A stretch of 64,000 bases of DNA from Methylomonas aurea (GCF_024505045.1 NZ_JANIBM010000001.1:62001-126000); one strand, 5' to 3'. Positions 25,804 to 35,182 are shown, counted from the stretch's first letter. Numbers and translations: made by a program. Notes: generated by a model not told the origin, from the sequence alone.

Positions 25804-27465
25804 ATGTCGCATCAAACCAACTACAACAGACGGCGATTTTTGCAAGTTTCAGCAGCCGGTGCCGCCCTCGCGGCATTGCCGCGGCTGTCGGCGGCAACCG
25901 GCAGCAGTTTGCTGCGTAAAGCCACGCCGGGATTTGTTGCCGATGTCGAAATCGAGTTTTCGGCACAAGCGTCGCAAGCACGCGTGTTTGAAGGTGGCCC
26001 GGCGACCCGGGTGCAAACCTACAGCGCCTCGCTATTGAAGGGGCCGACCAGCACATTGCGGGCACTGCCGGACAATTATCTCGGTCCGATCCTGAATTTG
26101 CAGCAAGGTCAGAAGGTGCGGATATTTTTCAACAACCGCCTGCAGGAACCCTCCATCATTCATTGGCACGGCCTGCATGTGCCGCAGCACAGCGACGGCC
26201 ACCCAATGTATTCGATACAGCCCGGCGAGCAATATGTGTACGAATTCGAAGTCCTTAACCGGGCGGGTACCAGTTTGTACCATTCACACGCCCACGACTT
26301 GACGGCTGAACAGGTCTATCGCGGCTTGGCCGGCTTGATCGTGGTCAACGACGCCGACGAAGCGAAACTCGATTTGCCGCGCGGCGAATTCGATCTGCCG
26401 CTAGTCATTCAAGACCGGCGTTTCGACCAGCACAACCAATTGCAATATCTGCATGCGATGCCGGAGCGGATGATGGGCTTTCTAGGCGACATGATATTGG
26501 TCAACGGTAAGCCGCAGGCTGAATTCAACGTCAAATCCCGTGCATACCGGTTTCGCGCCGTTAACGGATCCAATTCCAGGATCTACAAACTGGGCTGGGA
26601 CGACGGCACGCCATTGACTGCGATCGGCACCGATGCCGGATTGCTGGCACAGCCGGAAACTCGACCTTACATCATGTTGGCGCCGGGCGAGCGAGTCGAT
26701 TTGTGGCTGGATTTCAGCGGCAGAGCCGTCGGTTCGCGCTTGACCTTATACAGCTTGCCCTATTCCGGCGCCTTGCCGGGGATGCATGGCGGCATGGGCA
26801 TGATGCATGGCAAGTTGGCGCAAGGCGCGAAATTTCCGATCGCAGTTTTCAAGGTCAACGAAAGAGTTGCCGACTCGCCGAAGTTACCGAAAACCCTGGT
26901 GCCGTTTCAGCGCCTGAGCGAAGCTGACGTCGACAACCGGGACAACCCGATCCCGATTGCCTTGTCCATTCGCCATATGCGGCCGCTATTGAACGGCCTG
27001 TCGTTCTCGATGGATAGGGTCATGGATTACGAGAGGGTGGCGCTCGGCTCGATCAAGAAAATCAGGATTTTCCACGACCACGACGGATCTGAAGGGGAAC
27101 ACGGCGGCGGTATGGGCATGGGCAGGATGGGCGGCATGCGCCGCGGCGGCCGCAGTCACGACGGGGAAGAGCCTGGCGGTCAGGGAATGGGGGGCATGAT
27201 GATGGACATGGCCCACCCGATACACCTGCATGGCCAACAGTACCAGATCCTGTCCCGCAACGGCGCCAACACCAAAGCTGCAGATTATGCGACGGTGAAA
27301 GACGGTTTTATCGATTCGGGCTGGAAAGACACGGTATTGGTGATGCCGGGCGAGGAAGTGAGCATCATCAAGCCGTTCCAGGATTACAAGGGGTTGTTCT
27401 TGTACCACTGCCACAATCTGGAGCACGAGGATTTGGGCATGATGCGCCAATACTATATCGGCTGA
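25804..27465 (+). CDS. Tat-exported CueO/CopA-like multicopper oxidase
   Basis: A 553-residue periplasmic oxidase. A twin-arginine signal (NRRRFLQ, residues 8-14) precedes three cupredoxin domains. Copper motifs are HWHGLHV and YHSHAHD in domain 1, and HPIHLHGQQ with YHCHNLEHEDLGMM in domain 3. These supply the trinuclear centre and the type 1 site with its methionine ligand. Before the third domain is a Met/Gly/His-rich stretch (GGMGMGRMGGM, GMGGMMMDM), like the insertion of CueO that binds Cu(I). The expected role is oxidation of Cu(I) for copper tolerance with reduction of O2 to water. GGGGAGGGGAG precedes the ATG. No copper ATPase or regulator is adjacent. It faces a second multicopper oxidase on the opposite strand. 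Confidence 0.9.
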   Translation: MSHQTNYNRRRFLQVSAAGAALAALPRLSAATGSSLLRKATPGFVADVEIEFSAQASQARVFEGGPATRVQTYSASLLKGPTSTLRALPDNYLGPILNLQQGQKVRIFFNNRLQEPSIIHWHGLHVPQHSDGHPMYSIQPGEQYVYEFEVLNRAGTSLYHSHAHDLTAEQVYRGLAGLIVVNDADEAKLDLPRGEFDLPLVIQDRRFDQHNQLQYLHAMPERMMGFLGDMILVNGKPQAEFNVKSRAYRFRAVNGSNSRIYKLGWDDGTPLTAIGTDAGLLAQPETRPYIMLAPGERVDLWLDFSGRAVGSRLTLYSLPYSGALPGMHGGMGMMHGKLAQGAKFPIAVFKVNERVADSPKLPKTLVPFQRLSEADVDNRDNPIPIALSIRHMRPLLNGLSFSMDRVMDYERVALGSIKKIRIFHDHDGSEGEHGGGMGMGRMGGMRRGGRSHDGEEPGGQGMGGMMMDMAHPIHLHGQQYQILSRNGANTKAADYATVKDGFIDSGWKDTVLVMPGEEVSIIKPFQDYKGLFLYHCHNLEHEDLGMMRQYYIG

Positions 27466-27473
27466 AAACAAAA

Positions 27474-27511
27474 CGCCGGTGCCGAGACGGACCTGACACC
27501 GGCGCGTTTTT
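27474..27511. terminator. Bidirectional intrinsic terminator
   Basis: CGCCGGTG (27474-27481) pairs with CACCGGCG (27497-27504), with a T-run on the right and an A-run on the left. It sits between the two convergent multicopper oxidase genes. Confidence 0.85.
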
Positions 27512-27526
27512 ATCGGCTGGTTCGCT

Positions 27527-29254
27527 TTACTTTTTTCCGAACAGCGCCATGATGCGTTGCCGATTGGCAAAACCGGCATACGCCAAGCCGCCCAAAATCA
27601 GGCCGCTAAACAACTGCCCGAAGAATGAGGATTGTTCGGCCGCGGCAGTTTGGGTTGCGGCATCGGCTTTAGCCGGTGCGGGCGGCGGCGGCACGAACGC
27701 TGCTTGTTTTTTGTTGGAAATGTCCGGCAAGCCCAGGCTTTTCCAAGCGTCGTAATCCTGCCAGGCCGGGTATTTGCCTTGCCAGAATTCCTTGGTGAAA
27801 TACGGCGCCAGACTCATGCCGTGGACTTTGGGAATGCCGCGCTCATCCATGTAGCCTTTGTAAACCACCAAGCTGATGTCGCCGCCTTCGCCAACGCCGT
27901 TGGTGGTGAACGATTTTTCGACGTGGTCGTGAAACATCCAGACGCCTTGGCCGAAACTGTTCAAGCCATCGTCGACGCCGCTAAGTTCCAGATCGAGTCG
28001 CTGTGCCGGCACCATACCGTGCACGTCGCGTTTGATGTAAGAGGAAGGGCCGTTATCGACGCCGTCGTAATGCGTCACCATCGGTTTATGGCCGTGGATG
28101 TGCAACGCGAACTCTTCCTCGTGGCCGTTCAGAACGCGGATTTTGACCTTCTTGTTCTCTTCCATCAGGATCAACGACTCGCGCAAGGTATACGGGAAGG
28201 AACGACCGTTCAGCATGAAGTAATCCGGCTTGGCTTCGGTAATATCGAATTCCTGATTCATGCGGCGGGCGATGATGCGCGGGTCGTTGGCGGAACGCAC
28301 CATTTCGTGTAGTTCCTTGTCCGCAGATTGGTAGTGCAGGTCATATTCGGCCGCGTATTTTTCCTTGACCGCTACCGACGGGTGGCGGACATGGCCGGCA
28401 CCGACGTTGAACACCTGGACCCAGTTATTGGGCCGGTTTTCCTCAACCACAAATATACCTTGCAGGCCCATCGGAATGTGCGTGTGCGGCTGTACGTGGC
28501 AATGGTAGTACATCGTGCCCGGTTGGCGCGGTTTGATCACATAGGTTTTGCTTTGGCCTGGCATCACGTCCATTTGCCCGGTTTGGCCGACGCCGTCGTT
28601 GCCTTCGCCGCTATGGTCCATGTAAGGATGGTCAATACCGTGCAAGTGAATCGAATGCGGGAAATAGTGACTGTTTTCCAGCACAATCCAGACGATATCG
28701 CCTTGCTCGACCCGGATCACCGGCGACGGTGCCCGCAACAGTGGGTTGGCCACCGGTTCGTACAGGCTCAGCGTCGACATGTCGCGGGTTTTGGGGGCAT
28801 AAACCCAGAACGTGGGCTGGATGCCGGGAGCAATGTCGAAAGTCGTGGTCGGCTCCTTCATGTCCGGCGAATGGCCGTTCAGTTCGGCGATTTCCAATTT
28901 GATAATGTAATGGTCCGGATCGCCGTCGCCGTCCATGTCGTTACTGACGGTGATGGCGTCGGCAGCCAATTGGGTCTCCATCAGCGTCGCCATGGAAATA
29001 TTGTTGGTGCCCTTGACGAACGCCGCGATTTCCGCAGGGTTGTCCGGATTGCACATCCGCGATTCCTGAATGTCCACACCGTCGATCACTTGCGCTTCGC
29101 GCCACTTCGGATCGGTAAATTCAGAACAAAATTCTTCCGCTGCCCCCAATTTGACGTTAGTGCTCGCCGGTAGCTTGTCCGCCGCCGCCAAAACCCACTG
29201 CGAACCGGACAGCAACATGGCGCCACACAGCATGGGGATAACCTTTTTATGCAT
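27527..29254 (-). CDS. Multicopper oxidase with type 1 site in the N-terminal domain and C-terminal anchor
   Basis: A 575-residue exported protein. The start at 29254 is preceded by ATGAGG, and a signal peptide ends near WVLAA. The first copper domain has HSIHLHGIDHPYMD and YYHCHVQPHTHIPMGLQG, where His-Cys-His plus Met would form a type 1 copper. The later domain has ALHIHGHKP and WMFHDHVEKS, with Asp in place of the usual Cys, so no type 1 copper is expected there. This arrangement is unlike CueO and laccases, where the type 1 site is in the last domain. A Pro/Ala linker and a C-terminal hydrophobic segment (LFSGLILGGLAYAG, then basic residues) suggest membrane anchoring. The substrate is unknown. 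Confidence 0.85.
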   Translation of the reverse strand: MHKKVIPMLCGAMLLSGSQWVLAAADKLPASTNVKLGAAEEFCSEFTDPKWREAQVIDGVDIQESRMCNPDNPAEIAAFVKGTNNISMATLMETQLAADAITVSNDMDGDGDPDHYIIKLEIAELNGHSPDMKEPTTTFDIAPGIQPTFWVYAPKTRDMSTLSLYEPVANPLLRAPSPVIRVEQGDIVWIVLENSHYFPHSIHLHGIDHPYMDHSGEGNDGVGQTGQMDVMPGQSKTYVIKPRQPGTMYYHCHVQPHTHIPMGLQGIFVVEENRPNNWVQVFNVGAGHVRHPSVAVKEKYAAEYDLHYQSADKELHEMVRSANDPRIIARRMNQEFDITEAKPDYFMLNGRSFPYTLRESLILMEENKKVKIRVLNGHEEEFALHIHGHKPMVTHYDGVDNGPSSYIKRDVHGMVPAQRLDLELSGVDDGLNSFGQGVWMFHDHVEKSFTTNGVGEGGDISLVVYKGYMDERGIPKVHGMSLAPYFTKEFWQGKYPAWQDYDAWKSLGLPDISNKKQAAFVPPPPAPAKADAATQTAAAEQSSFFGQLFSGLILGGLAYAGFANRQRIMALFGKK

Positions 29255-29513
29255 ACAAAACCTCATAAAACAGACAAATTAGCGGATAGCTCGACAAGGC
29301 ATCCGAACATCAGAAAAAGCGCGATACTGTAACCAGAACCCATGGGTAAAGTACAGAAATTATTTAACAAATTTACCGGCTCCTCGCCCGGCTGCCATAG
29401 CCGAACCAAGGTTGCAACCGGACCGGTTGGCTAATACTTTATAATTCCATATCCGGCGATTTTTGCTAATCGGTGGACAACATTTTTGTCAGTTAATTCA
29501 GCCCGCGAAAATT

Positions 29514-31214
29514 ATGCCCAGCATTCGATTCCTGCTTTGTTTGATCTTAATTTTATCAGTTCACGCCGGCTACGCCTGGTTGGACAACCGTCCGCAGGAT
29601 GCCGGCACCGACGTTCCCGCCGGCAAGCTGATGAGCCTGTCGTTTGCCCCGTTCCGCGAAGGCTTTAGTCCGTTGCTGGAAAAATTTCCGTTGCCCGAGC
29701 ACGTCGACGAAGATTTGCGCCTGCTGGCGGATAAAACCGAAACCATCCGCACCTATTCCAGCCTGGGCGGCATGCAACCCACTCCTGAATTGGCGCGAAA
29801 ATACGGTTTGCAGATGATTCAAGGCTGCTGGATCGACGCGATTTATCTGGACAACCAACGGGAAATGGAAGCGTTGATCAAATCGGCGAATGCGAATCCG
29901 GATGTGGTGAAGCGGGTCATCGTCGGTAACGAAGTCTTGTTACGCGGCGAAATGGACGTCGATCGTCTGATCGGTTACATCCGCGCCGTAAAGCAGGCAG
30001 TCAAGCAGCCGGTGTCTTATGCCGACGTCTGGTCGATGTACATGAAGCATCCGCAACTGATTAATGAGGTCGATTTCATCACCATTCATATTCTGCCCTA
30101 TTGGGAAGACGAGCCGATTTCAGTCGAAAATGCGACGCAACATTTGGAGAAAATCGTCAAGCAAGTCGAAGACGAAGCGCGCGGCATCGCACCCGGCAAA
30201 CCGATTCTGATCGGCGAGTCCGGTTGGCCCAGTGCCGGCCGCCAACGCGGTTTGGCCGTGCCGAGCGTGGTCAACGAGGCCAAGTTCATCCGCGGCATGA
30301 TTCAGGTCGCCAAGCGCCATAATTTCGATTACAACATCGTCGAGGCCTTCAACCAGCCCTGGAAAAGCGAACTGGAAGGCGTGGTCGGCGCCAACTGGGG
30401 CTTGTTCTCCGCTTCCCGCAAACCGGTGTTTCCGTTGACCGGGCCGGTGTTGGAAACGCCGAACTGGCCATGGCGTTTGGCGGCGGCCATTTTGCTCGGT
30501 CTGGCGGTGGTCGGCATTTATTTTAAAAATCTGCAGGCCTTGCCCTGGCCGAGATTATTGCTGGTGTTGGCGATGGTTCAGACTTTTAGTGCCTGTCTGG
30601 TCACGCTGGCCGATTTTCTTTGGTATACCAGCTACAGCGATTGGCAAAGGTTGTACACCGCATTCATGGTCGTGGCTAACGCGCTAATCGCCGGCTTATT
30701 GCTGTGCCGGGCGCGGCAAATTCTGGGGGGACAGTCCGGCACTCTGCCGCTGGCGAAGGCGTTGCGTTCTGCGTATCTGATTTTTATCGGCTTGGCGCTC
30801 TACAAAACTTACGGATTGGCGGTCAATGGCCGTTATTTGAGCTTCCCGATCGAGCAGTTTTCGATTCCGGTTATTGGTTTGGTCGCGCTGATTGCATGCC
30901 GGCGGCTAAATCTAGGTAAAGCGACCAGCGGCTTATTGGCGTTCGACGACTTGATCGGTTGGGAATTTAGTTCCAAACGCGACTATCTACTCGCTTACCT
31001 GCTGAGTTTCGCGATAGTCGGCATGGTGATCGGAGAGAGTTTAGCATTTATGGTTGGCCGGGATTTTATTCAGGCTCATCCCGGTATTGCCGAAGGTTTG
31101 CCGGTCGCACTGAGTTATACCTTTCATAACCAGCAATTAGTGACATGGTTGGCGTACCTGGCGGCGTTGTCTTTGCCATTTTGGATCGGAAAATCGAAGA
31201 ACGCTAATGTTTAA
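29514..31214 (+). CDS. Membrane-anchored glycoside hydrolase family 17 protein
   Basis: A 566-residue protein. After an N-terminal signal or anchor (residues 3-20), residues about 35-320 form a GH17-type barrel. VIVGNEVLLRGE carries the acid/base glutamate and ILIGESGWPSAG the nucleophile glutamate. Family enzymes act on beta-1,3-glucans, and bacterial members may transfer or branch glucans as in cyclic glucan synthesis. The C-terminal 230 residues contain about six to eight membrane helices (WRLAAAILLGLAVVGIYF onwards), so the catalytic domain is tethered to the inner membrane, presumably facing the periplasm. No glycosyltransferase gene is beside it. The start at 29514 fits the signal sequence, and the ribosome binding site is weak. 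Confidence 0.85.
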   Translation: MPSIRFLLCLILILSVHAGYAWLDNRPQDAGTDVPAGKLMSLSFAPFREGFSPLLEKFPLPEHVDEDLRLLADKTETIRTYSSLGGMQPTPELARKYGLQMIQGCWIDAIYLDNQREMEALIKSANANPDVVKRVIVGNEVLLRGEMDVDRLIGYIRAVKQAVKQPVSYADVWSMYMKHPQLINEVDFITIHILPYWEDEPISVENATQHLEKIVKQVEDEARGIAPGKPILIGESGWPSAGRQRGLAVPSVVNEAKFIRGMIQVAKRHNFDYNIVEAFNQPWKSELEGVVGANWGLFSASRKPVFPLTGPVLETPNWPWRLAAAILLGLAVVGIYFKNLQALPWPRLLLVLAMVQTFSACLVTLADFLWYTSYSDWQRLYTAFMVVANALIAGLLLCRARQILGGQSGTLPLAKALRSAYLIFIGLALYKTYGLAVNGRYLSFPIEQFSIPVIGLVALIACRRLNLGKATSGLLAFDDLIGWEFSSKRDYLLAYLLSFAIVGMVIGESLAFMVGRDFIQAHPGIAEGLPVALSYTFHNQQLVTWLAYLAALSLPFWIGKSKNANV

Positions 31215-31405
31215 TGCTAGTGTTCTGCCTGGCAAGGCGATGCGCCCTGGAGTGCGGCGTTTCAAAACCCGACGGCGTTAAGCGACAGTTTGCCGCGCGG
31301 CAATTTGTCACATTCTCAAACGCCGAGCCGGCCATTAGACTATGTATAACTCTTATGTATGCGCTCCCTCTCCTAAAGGGTAAAGAGTTTTAATATCCTT
31401 CCTCA

Positions 31406-31433
31406 ATGCGGCCTCTGCGCCGCATCTTTTTTT
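31406..31433 (+). terminator. Terminator-like hairpin in the leader of the M41-like gene
   Basis: ATGCGGC (31406-31412) pairs with GCCGCAT (31419-31425) and is followed by C and seven Ts. It ends 16 bases before the ATG of the gene at 31450 and directly before its ribosome binding site (GGATGAGG). It may act as an attenuator or simply end an upstream transcript. It lies 190 bases after the GH17 stop. Confidence 0.7.
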
Positions 31434-31449
31434 GGATGAGGTCGTCATT

Positions 31450-32133
31450 ATGGAAAGAAACTACCAGTCTTCGCTGTCTACTTTCGTGCATCCAGCCGAA
31501 TTGGATTTACGCACCGCTTTTCACGAGGCCGGCCACGCCGCGGCCATTTATCTCAGCAACCGGCAAAAGCAATTACCGCCGGTATTTTTCGAAATCCATG
31601 TCCGGCGGCCCGGCGATGATAGACATCAATTTTTTGCCAAAGTCGTGGACGGCAATCTGATCCAAAATTTGCCGATCGCCGTAGTCGAGAGTTTTTCGAC
31701 GTTTGCCGAGCAGCCACAGCATAGTTGCCAGCGGGCTTATGAAGCCGATGTGGTGAATCTGCTGGCCGGACCCTTGGCCGAAGCCAAATACGTGGCGATA
31801 CGCGACGATGAGGTTTTCAACCTCAATCTGGTCAATTTCAATGCCTTGCACAACTACGGGGGATACAGCGACCTGGAAAAAGCTTCGAGCTATTTGGAGT
31901 GCTTCATTTCCTGCCGTACCGAACGCGAGAAGAAAATGCAGGATTTGCTGGCCGAAGCTTTCCGCTTTATCGACGACCGCCGACATTGGAAGTGCATTCT
32001 GAATCTGGCGCACTACATTCTGGATAGCCAACAAGAGGTCATTTCCTGCGACCAGGCCATTACCGTATTCGATCGTTGCCTCGCTGCTACCCGGCCTTAC
32101 CGTTCCGCGCGCTATCCTTTCTTCTTCAATTAA
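31450..32133 (+). CDS. Stand-alone FtsH/M41-like metallopeptidase domain protein
   Basis: A 227-residue soluble protein. FHEAGHAAAIYL (HEAGH at 25-29) is the zinc-binding and catalytic motif in the form seen in FtsH peptidases of family M41. Further on, VVNLLAGPLAEA resembles the conserved region after it, and GGYSDLEKAS, with D141 as candidate third zinc ligand, resembles the G-A-x-N-D-x-x-x-A-T stretch of FtsH. There is no AAA ATPase domain and no membrane segment. The gap between HEAGH and the aspartate is larger than in FtsH. It could be a free peptidase or a regulator; assignment of activity is inference. I chose the ATG at 31450, nine bases after ATGAGG, rather than 31432, which lies in the hairpin's T-run. 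Confidence 0.75.
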   Translation: MERNYQSSLSTFVHPAELDLRTAFHEAGHAAAIYLSNRQKQLPPVFFEIHVRRPGDDRHQFFAKVVDGNLIQNLPIAVVESFSTFAEQPQHSCQRAYEADVVNLLAGPLAEAKYVAIRDDEVFNLNLVNFNALHNYGGYSDLEKASSYLECFISCRTEREKKMQDLLAEAFRFIDDRRHWKCILNLAHYILDSQQEVISCDQAITVFDRCLAATRPYRSARYPFFFN

Positions 32134-32189
32134 CTCCATTTCGCCGCCCGGCAATTACGTTAGATAGCTCAGGTAGCGCTTTCCCAGTA

Positions 32190-33509
32190 TTAGCCGAGGT
32201 CGTCGGTAAATAAAGTGCAACGGTTGCGTCCCAGTTGTTTGGAGCGGTACAGCGCTTGATCTGCTCGTACGAATACGTCATCGTGCAGATCGCCTTCCTT
32301 GAATCCGCTGACGCCGCAACTCAACGTCAGATTGATGTCTTCGCCGTTGGAATGAAAGCCTGAGTGCTGGATGATGTCGCGGATGGTTTCCGCGACTTCC
32401 AGGGCCTGATCTTCGCGAGTATTCGGCATCAGCATCACAAATTCTTCGCCGCCGTAACGTGCAACGAAATCGGTTTCACGGCAGTTGCTCGACAACAACT
32501 GGCCGACCAATGCCAGGGTTTTGTCGCCGGCTTTATGGCCATAGTTGTCGTTAATTTGCTTGAAGTGGTCGATATCCCAAATCACCAAAGCCAGCGGCGC
32601 CTGGTAGCGTTTCCAGCGATTGGCCTCCATTTCCACCCGGTTGTTGTAGGCCAAGCGGTTGGGCAGACCGGTCAGCGAATCGCACAAGGCTTTGTCGTGT
32701 TCGATTTTCAGTTTGGTGCGCAGAGTTTCGGTCTCGGTTTCCAAGGCCTGGAGTTTTTGCGTCATCATCTCGATTTTCTTTTGCGCTTCGAGTTGGCGCT
32801 CGTCTTCCATTTGTTTGTGTTCGAGCAATTGCTCCAGCAGGCGATCGAGATGCTCGCTAGTCTGGGTTTTCAATTCGGCCAGTTCTTCCGCCGATTGCGC
32901 GGAATCCTTCAAATCGCCGACCTGGCGGGAAATCTCGTGGCTCAACATATGCCGATTGTCGATCGACAGTTTGTTGGCCTCACCTGCGCTTTCGGCGTGT
33001 TGTTCGATTTCGTTGAGCTGGCCGGTCAAATCCGTCAGAAACAAGTCGAGATCTTTTCGTTCCGCCGCGCCGTAGTCTTTGATGTTCAGTAGCAATTCGA
33101 TCGCCGAATCGATCACTCTTTTGTAGGCATGTCCGGTTTGCCGGGCGCGGATTCGCTGTTTCAGTATCGTGGTTTGCTGCTCGAAGCGTAGCGGGACCTC
33201 GGCTTCGGCCAACAATTCGTCCAGGCGCTGCAGTACATATTCTTGCTGGGTATGGCCGGAAACCGTGCTGTCTGCTTCGTACTCTTCCTTGCTTTGCTTG
33301 GAAATCTGCAACAGCGTTTTCGAGACCGACTGCAATTCCTGCAACAAGTCGTGCAGGTTTGCGCCGCCGCGTAATTTGGCGCCTATCGTCACCAAGTGCG
33401 GTTCCAGTAATTTGTGGCTGCCTTGACTGAATATCAAAAGCTGGATGACCAGTTTGTACAGGAATTTTTCGATATCGGCCGGAGCCGAATAGGGGGAATG
33501 GATTGCCAT
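32190..33509 (-). CDS. Diguanylate cyclase with N-terminal coiled-coil region
   Basis: A 439-residue cytoplasmic protein. The C-terminal GGDEF domain is intact: LTGLPNRLAYNNR, WDIDHFKQINDNYGHKAGD, and the active site RYGGEEF. RETD lies five residues before GGEEF and forms the inhibitory I-site for c-di-GMP feedback. It should make c-di-GMP from two GTP. The N-terminal 270 residues are helical with a long coiled coil (about 215-275) and no recognised sensor domain. It is a paralogue of the upstream gene, which ends 13 bases away, and both are probably one transcript. The downstream target is unknown. Confidence 0.9.
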   Translation of the reverse strand: MAIHSPYSAPADIEKFLYKLVIQLLIFSQGSHKLLEPHLVTIGAKLRGGANLHDLLQELQSVSKTLLQISKQSKEEYEADSTVSGHTQQEYVLQRLDELLAEAEVPLRFEQQTTILKQRIRARQTGHAYKRVIDSAIELLLNIKDYGAAERKDLDLFLTDLTGQLNEIEQHAESAGEANKLSIDNRHMLSHEISRQVGDLKDSAQSAEELAELKTQTSEHLDRLLEQLLEHKQMEDERQLEAQKKIEMMTQKLQALETETETLRTKLKIEHDKALCDSLTGLPNRLAYNNRVEMEANRWKRYQAPLALVIWDIDHFKQINDNYGHKAGDKTLALVGQLLSSNCRETDFVARYGGEEFVMLMPNTREDQALEVAETIRDIIQHSGFHSNGEDINLTLSCGVSGFKEGDLHDDVFVRADQALYRSKQLGRNRCTLFTDDLG

Positions 33510-33521
33510 CGCGCTAGCGCC

Positions 33522-35060
33522 TTAAACCACGATGCAGCAATTGCGACCGGATTGCTTGGCCTTGTACAAGCCAGCATCGGCGCGCTCGAATAACGATTCG
33601 GTAGTGTCGCCGTCGCGGTATTGGCTCAGGCCGCAGGACAGTGTGATATTCACTTTGTTGCCGTTGGCGTTGAAACTGCAGTTTTCAACCGTGCCGCGCA
33701 GTTTCTCCGCAACTTGTAAACCGGCCGCGGCGTCGGTATCCGGTAACAGCATCACGAACTCCTCGCCGCCGAAGCGGGAGACGAAGTCGGTCTGTCGGCA
33801 ATGCTCGGACAGTAACTTGCCAATGATCGCTAAGGCCTTATCGCCTGATTTATGGCCGTAAGTGTCGTTGATGGTCTTGAACAAATCCACGTCCCAAACG
33901 ATCATGGTTAACGCCGATTTATACCGTTTGCAACGCGCGATTTCGTCGGCGAGCCGGTCCTCGAGCGCCAAACGATTCGGCAAGCCGGTTAAGGGGTCGC
34001 GGGTCGCCCGCTGCTGCGCGGCGTCCAGCCGTGAGCGCAATTCGCCGGATTCGGATTCCATTTCCTTCAATTTGGCCGTCAAGGCCCGCATCTCCTGTCG
34101 GACCCGATCGCGTTCCTGCTGCTCACGTTGGTTATGTTGCTGAATTTGTTCGCTGATGGCGCTAAGCCGACTGCTGACGACTTGCTTCAGCGGCTCCAGT
34201 TGGGTGGCGCTTTCGGTTCTTTCCTTCAATTCCTGGATCTGCTCGGAGACCGAACGGTCCAGCAGGTTACGCTTTTTCAGGCTGTTTTCGGTGGCGGAGT
34301 TGACGCCGGTGGCTTTGATGCCGAGTTCGGTCAACTGTTCGGTCAATGCAGCCAGGAACATCGCCATTTCGCGTTGTTCGGCTTCCAGATGCTTTTTTAT
34401 CGACAGCAGCAAACTGATGGTGTCGTCGAACACGCGGCTCAACGGTTGCCGTTCGCTTTGGATCCGCTGTTTCAACTGCTCGGCGTCGGCGGCAAAAAAT
34501 TGCGGGATCTCGGCATTGTCCAGCAACCGGATCAGCTGAATGTGAATGGCGTTGACGTCGGTATCGCCTGGCGCCAGTTCGATGCCGAGTGTTTGCGGCA
34601 ATTGCGGTTTGCTTTCGGCTTCGATCAGTTCCAGCAACGCCAAAAATAAACCTTGGTTATTGGCAAACTTGCGGTTTTCGTAGCCATCTCGGATTTCGTC
34701 GAGACGGTCTTGCAGGAACGGGTACTGCTTACCCAGAAATTCGAATAGCAGTGCGGCATCGGCGAGATTGGTTTCCGCCGAGTCTTCCAGTTTCGCCAGC
34801 GCAGCGGAAAATGCGGTCAGTTCTTTTTGCAGTTGTTGGCTCTGCAGGCCGCCTTTCAGCAGGTTACGGATCCGATTCAAGTGCGGGTCCAGTTGCCGGT
34901 TAAGGCCTTTCACCGCCAATGCGAAACGAACGATGGTCTTGCAGAGCAATTCTTCGTTGGCTTTGAACTGCTTTTCGCTTTGTTCCTGGTCATCCAATAG
35001 CCGGAGATATTTCTCCTTCCACTTTTCCGGCCCTTCTTCCTTGTTCTTGAAAAAAACCAT
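33522..35060 (-). CDS. Diguanylate cyclase, paralogue of neighbour
   Basis: A 512-residue protein with the same layout as the next gene: a helical N-terminal region, a long coiled coil, then a GGDEF domain with LTGLPNRLALEDR, WDVDLFKTINDTYGHKSGD and RFGGEEF. RQTD at the I-site position suggests product inhibition. It should synthesise c-di-GMP. Shared segments outside the catalytic domain (LLDNAEIPQFF against LLAEAEVPLRFE, DDTISLLLSIKKHLEAE against DSAIELLLNIKDYGAAE) show that the pair arose by tandem duplication and that the N-terminal region is a conserved, unnamed domain. TGAGGCG stands before the ATG. Confidence 0.9.
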   Translation of the reverse strand: MVFFKNKEEGPEKWKEKYLRLLDDQEQSEKQFKANEELLCKTIVRFALAVKGLNRQLDPHLNRIRNLLKGGLQSQQLQKELTAFSAALAKLEDSAETNLADAALLFEFLGKQYPFLQDRLDEIRDGYENRKFANNQGLFLALLELIEAESKPQLPQTLGIELAPGDTDVNAIHIQLIRLLDNAEIPQFFAADAEQLKQRIQSERQPLSRVFDDTISLLLSIKKHLEAEQREMAMFLAALTEQLTELGIKATGVNSATENSLKKRNLLDRSVSEQIQELKERTESATQLEPLKQVVSSRLSAISEQIQQHNQREQQERDRVRQEMRALTAKLKEMESESGELRSRLDAAQQRATRDPLTGLPNRLALEDRLADEIARCKRYKSALTMIVWDVDLFKTINDTYGHKSGDKALAIIGKLLSEHCRQTDFVSRFGGEEFVMLLPDTDAAAGLQVAEKLRGTVENCSFNANGNKVNITLSCGLSQYRDGDTTESLFERADAGLYKAKQSGRNCCIVV

Positions 35061-35182
35061 GAATCACGCCTCAATATCGAAACTTTTACCGGTTGAATTA
35101 TAGACTATCGCCGAAATTGCGAAGCCTACGATTCCGGCGCGATTGCCCACATCCCTGTGAGATGCGCGAGGTAATTGGGGCA

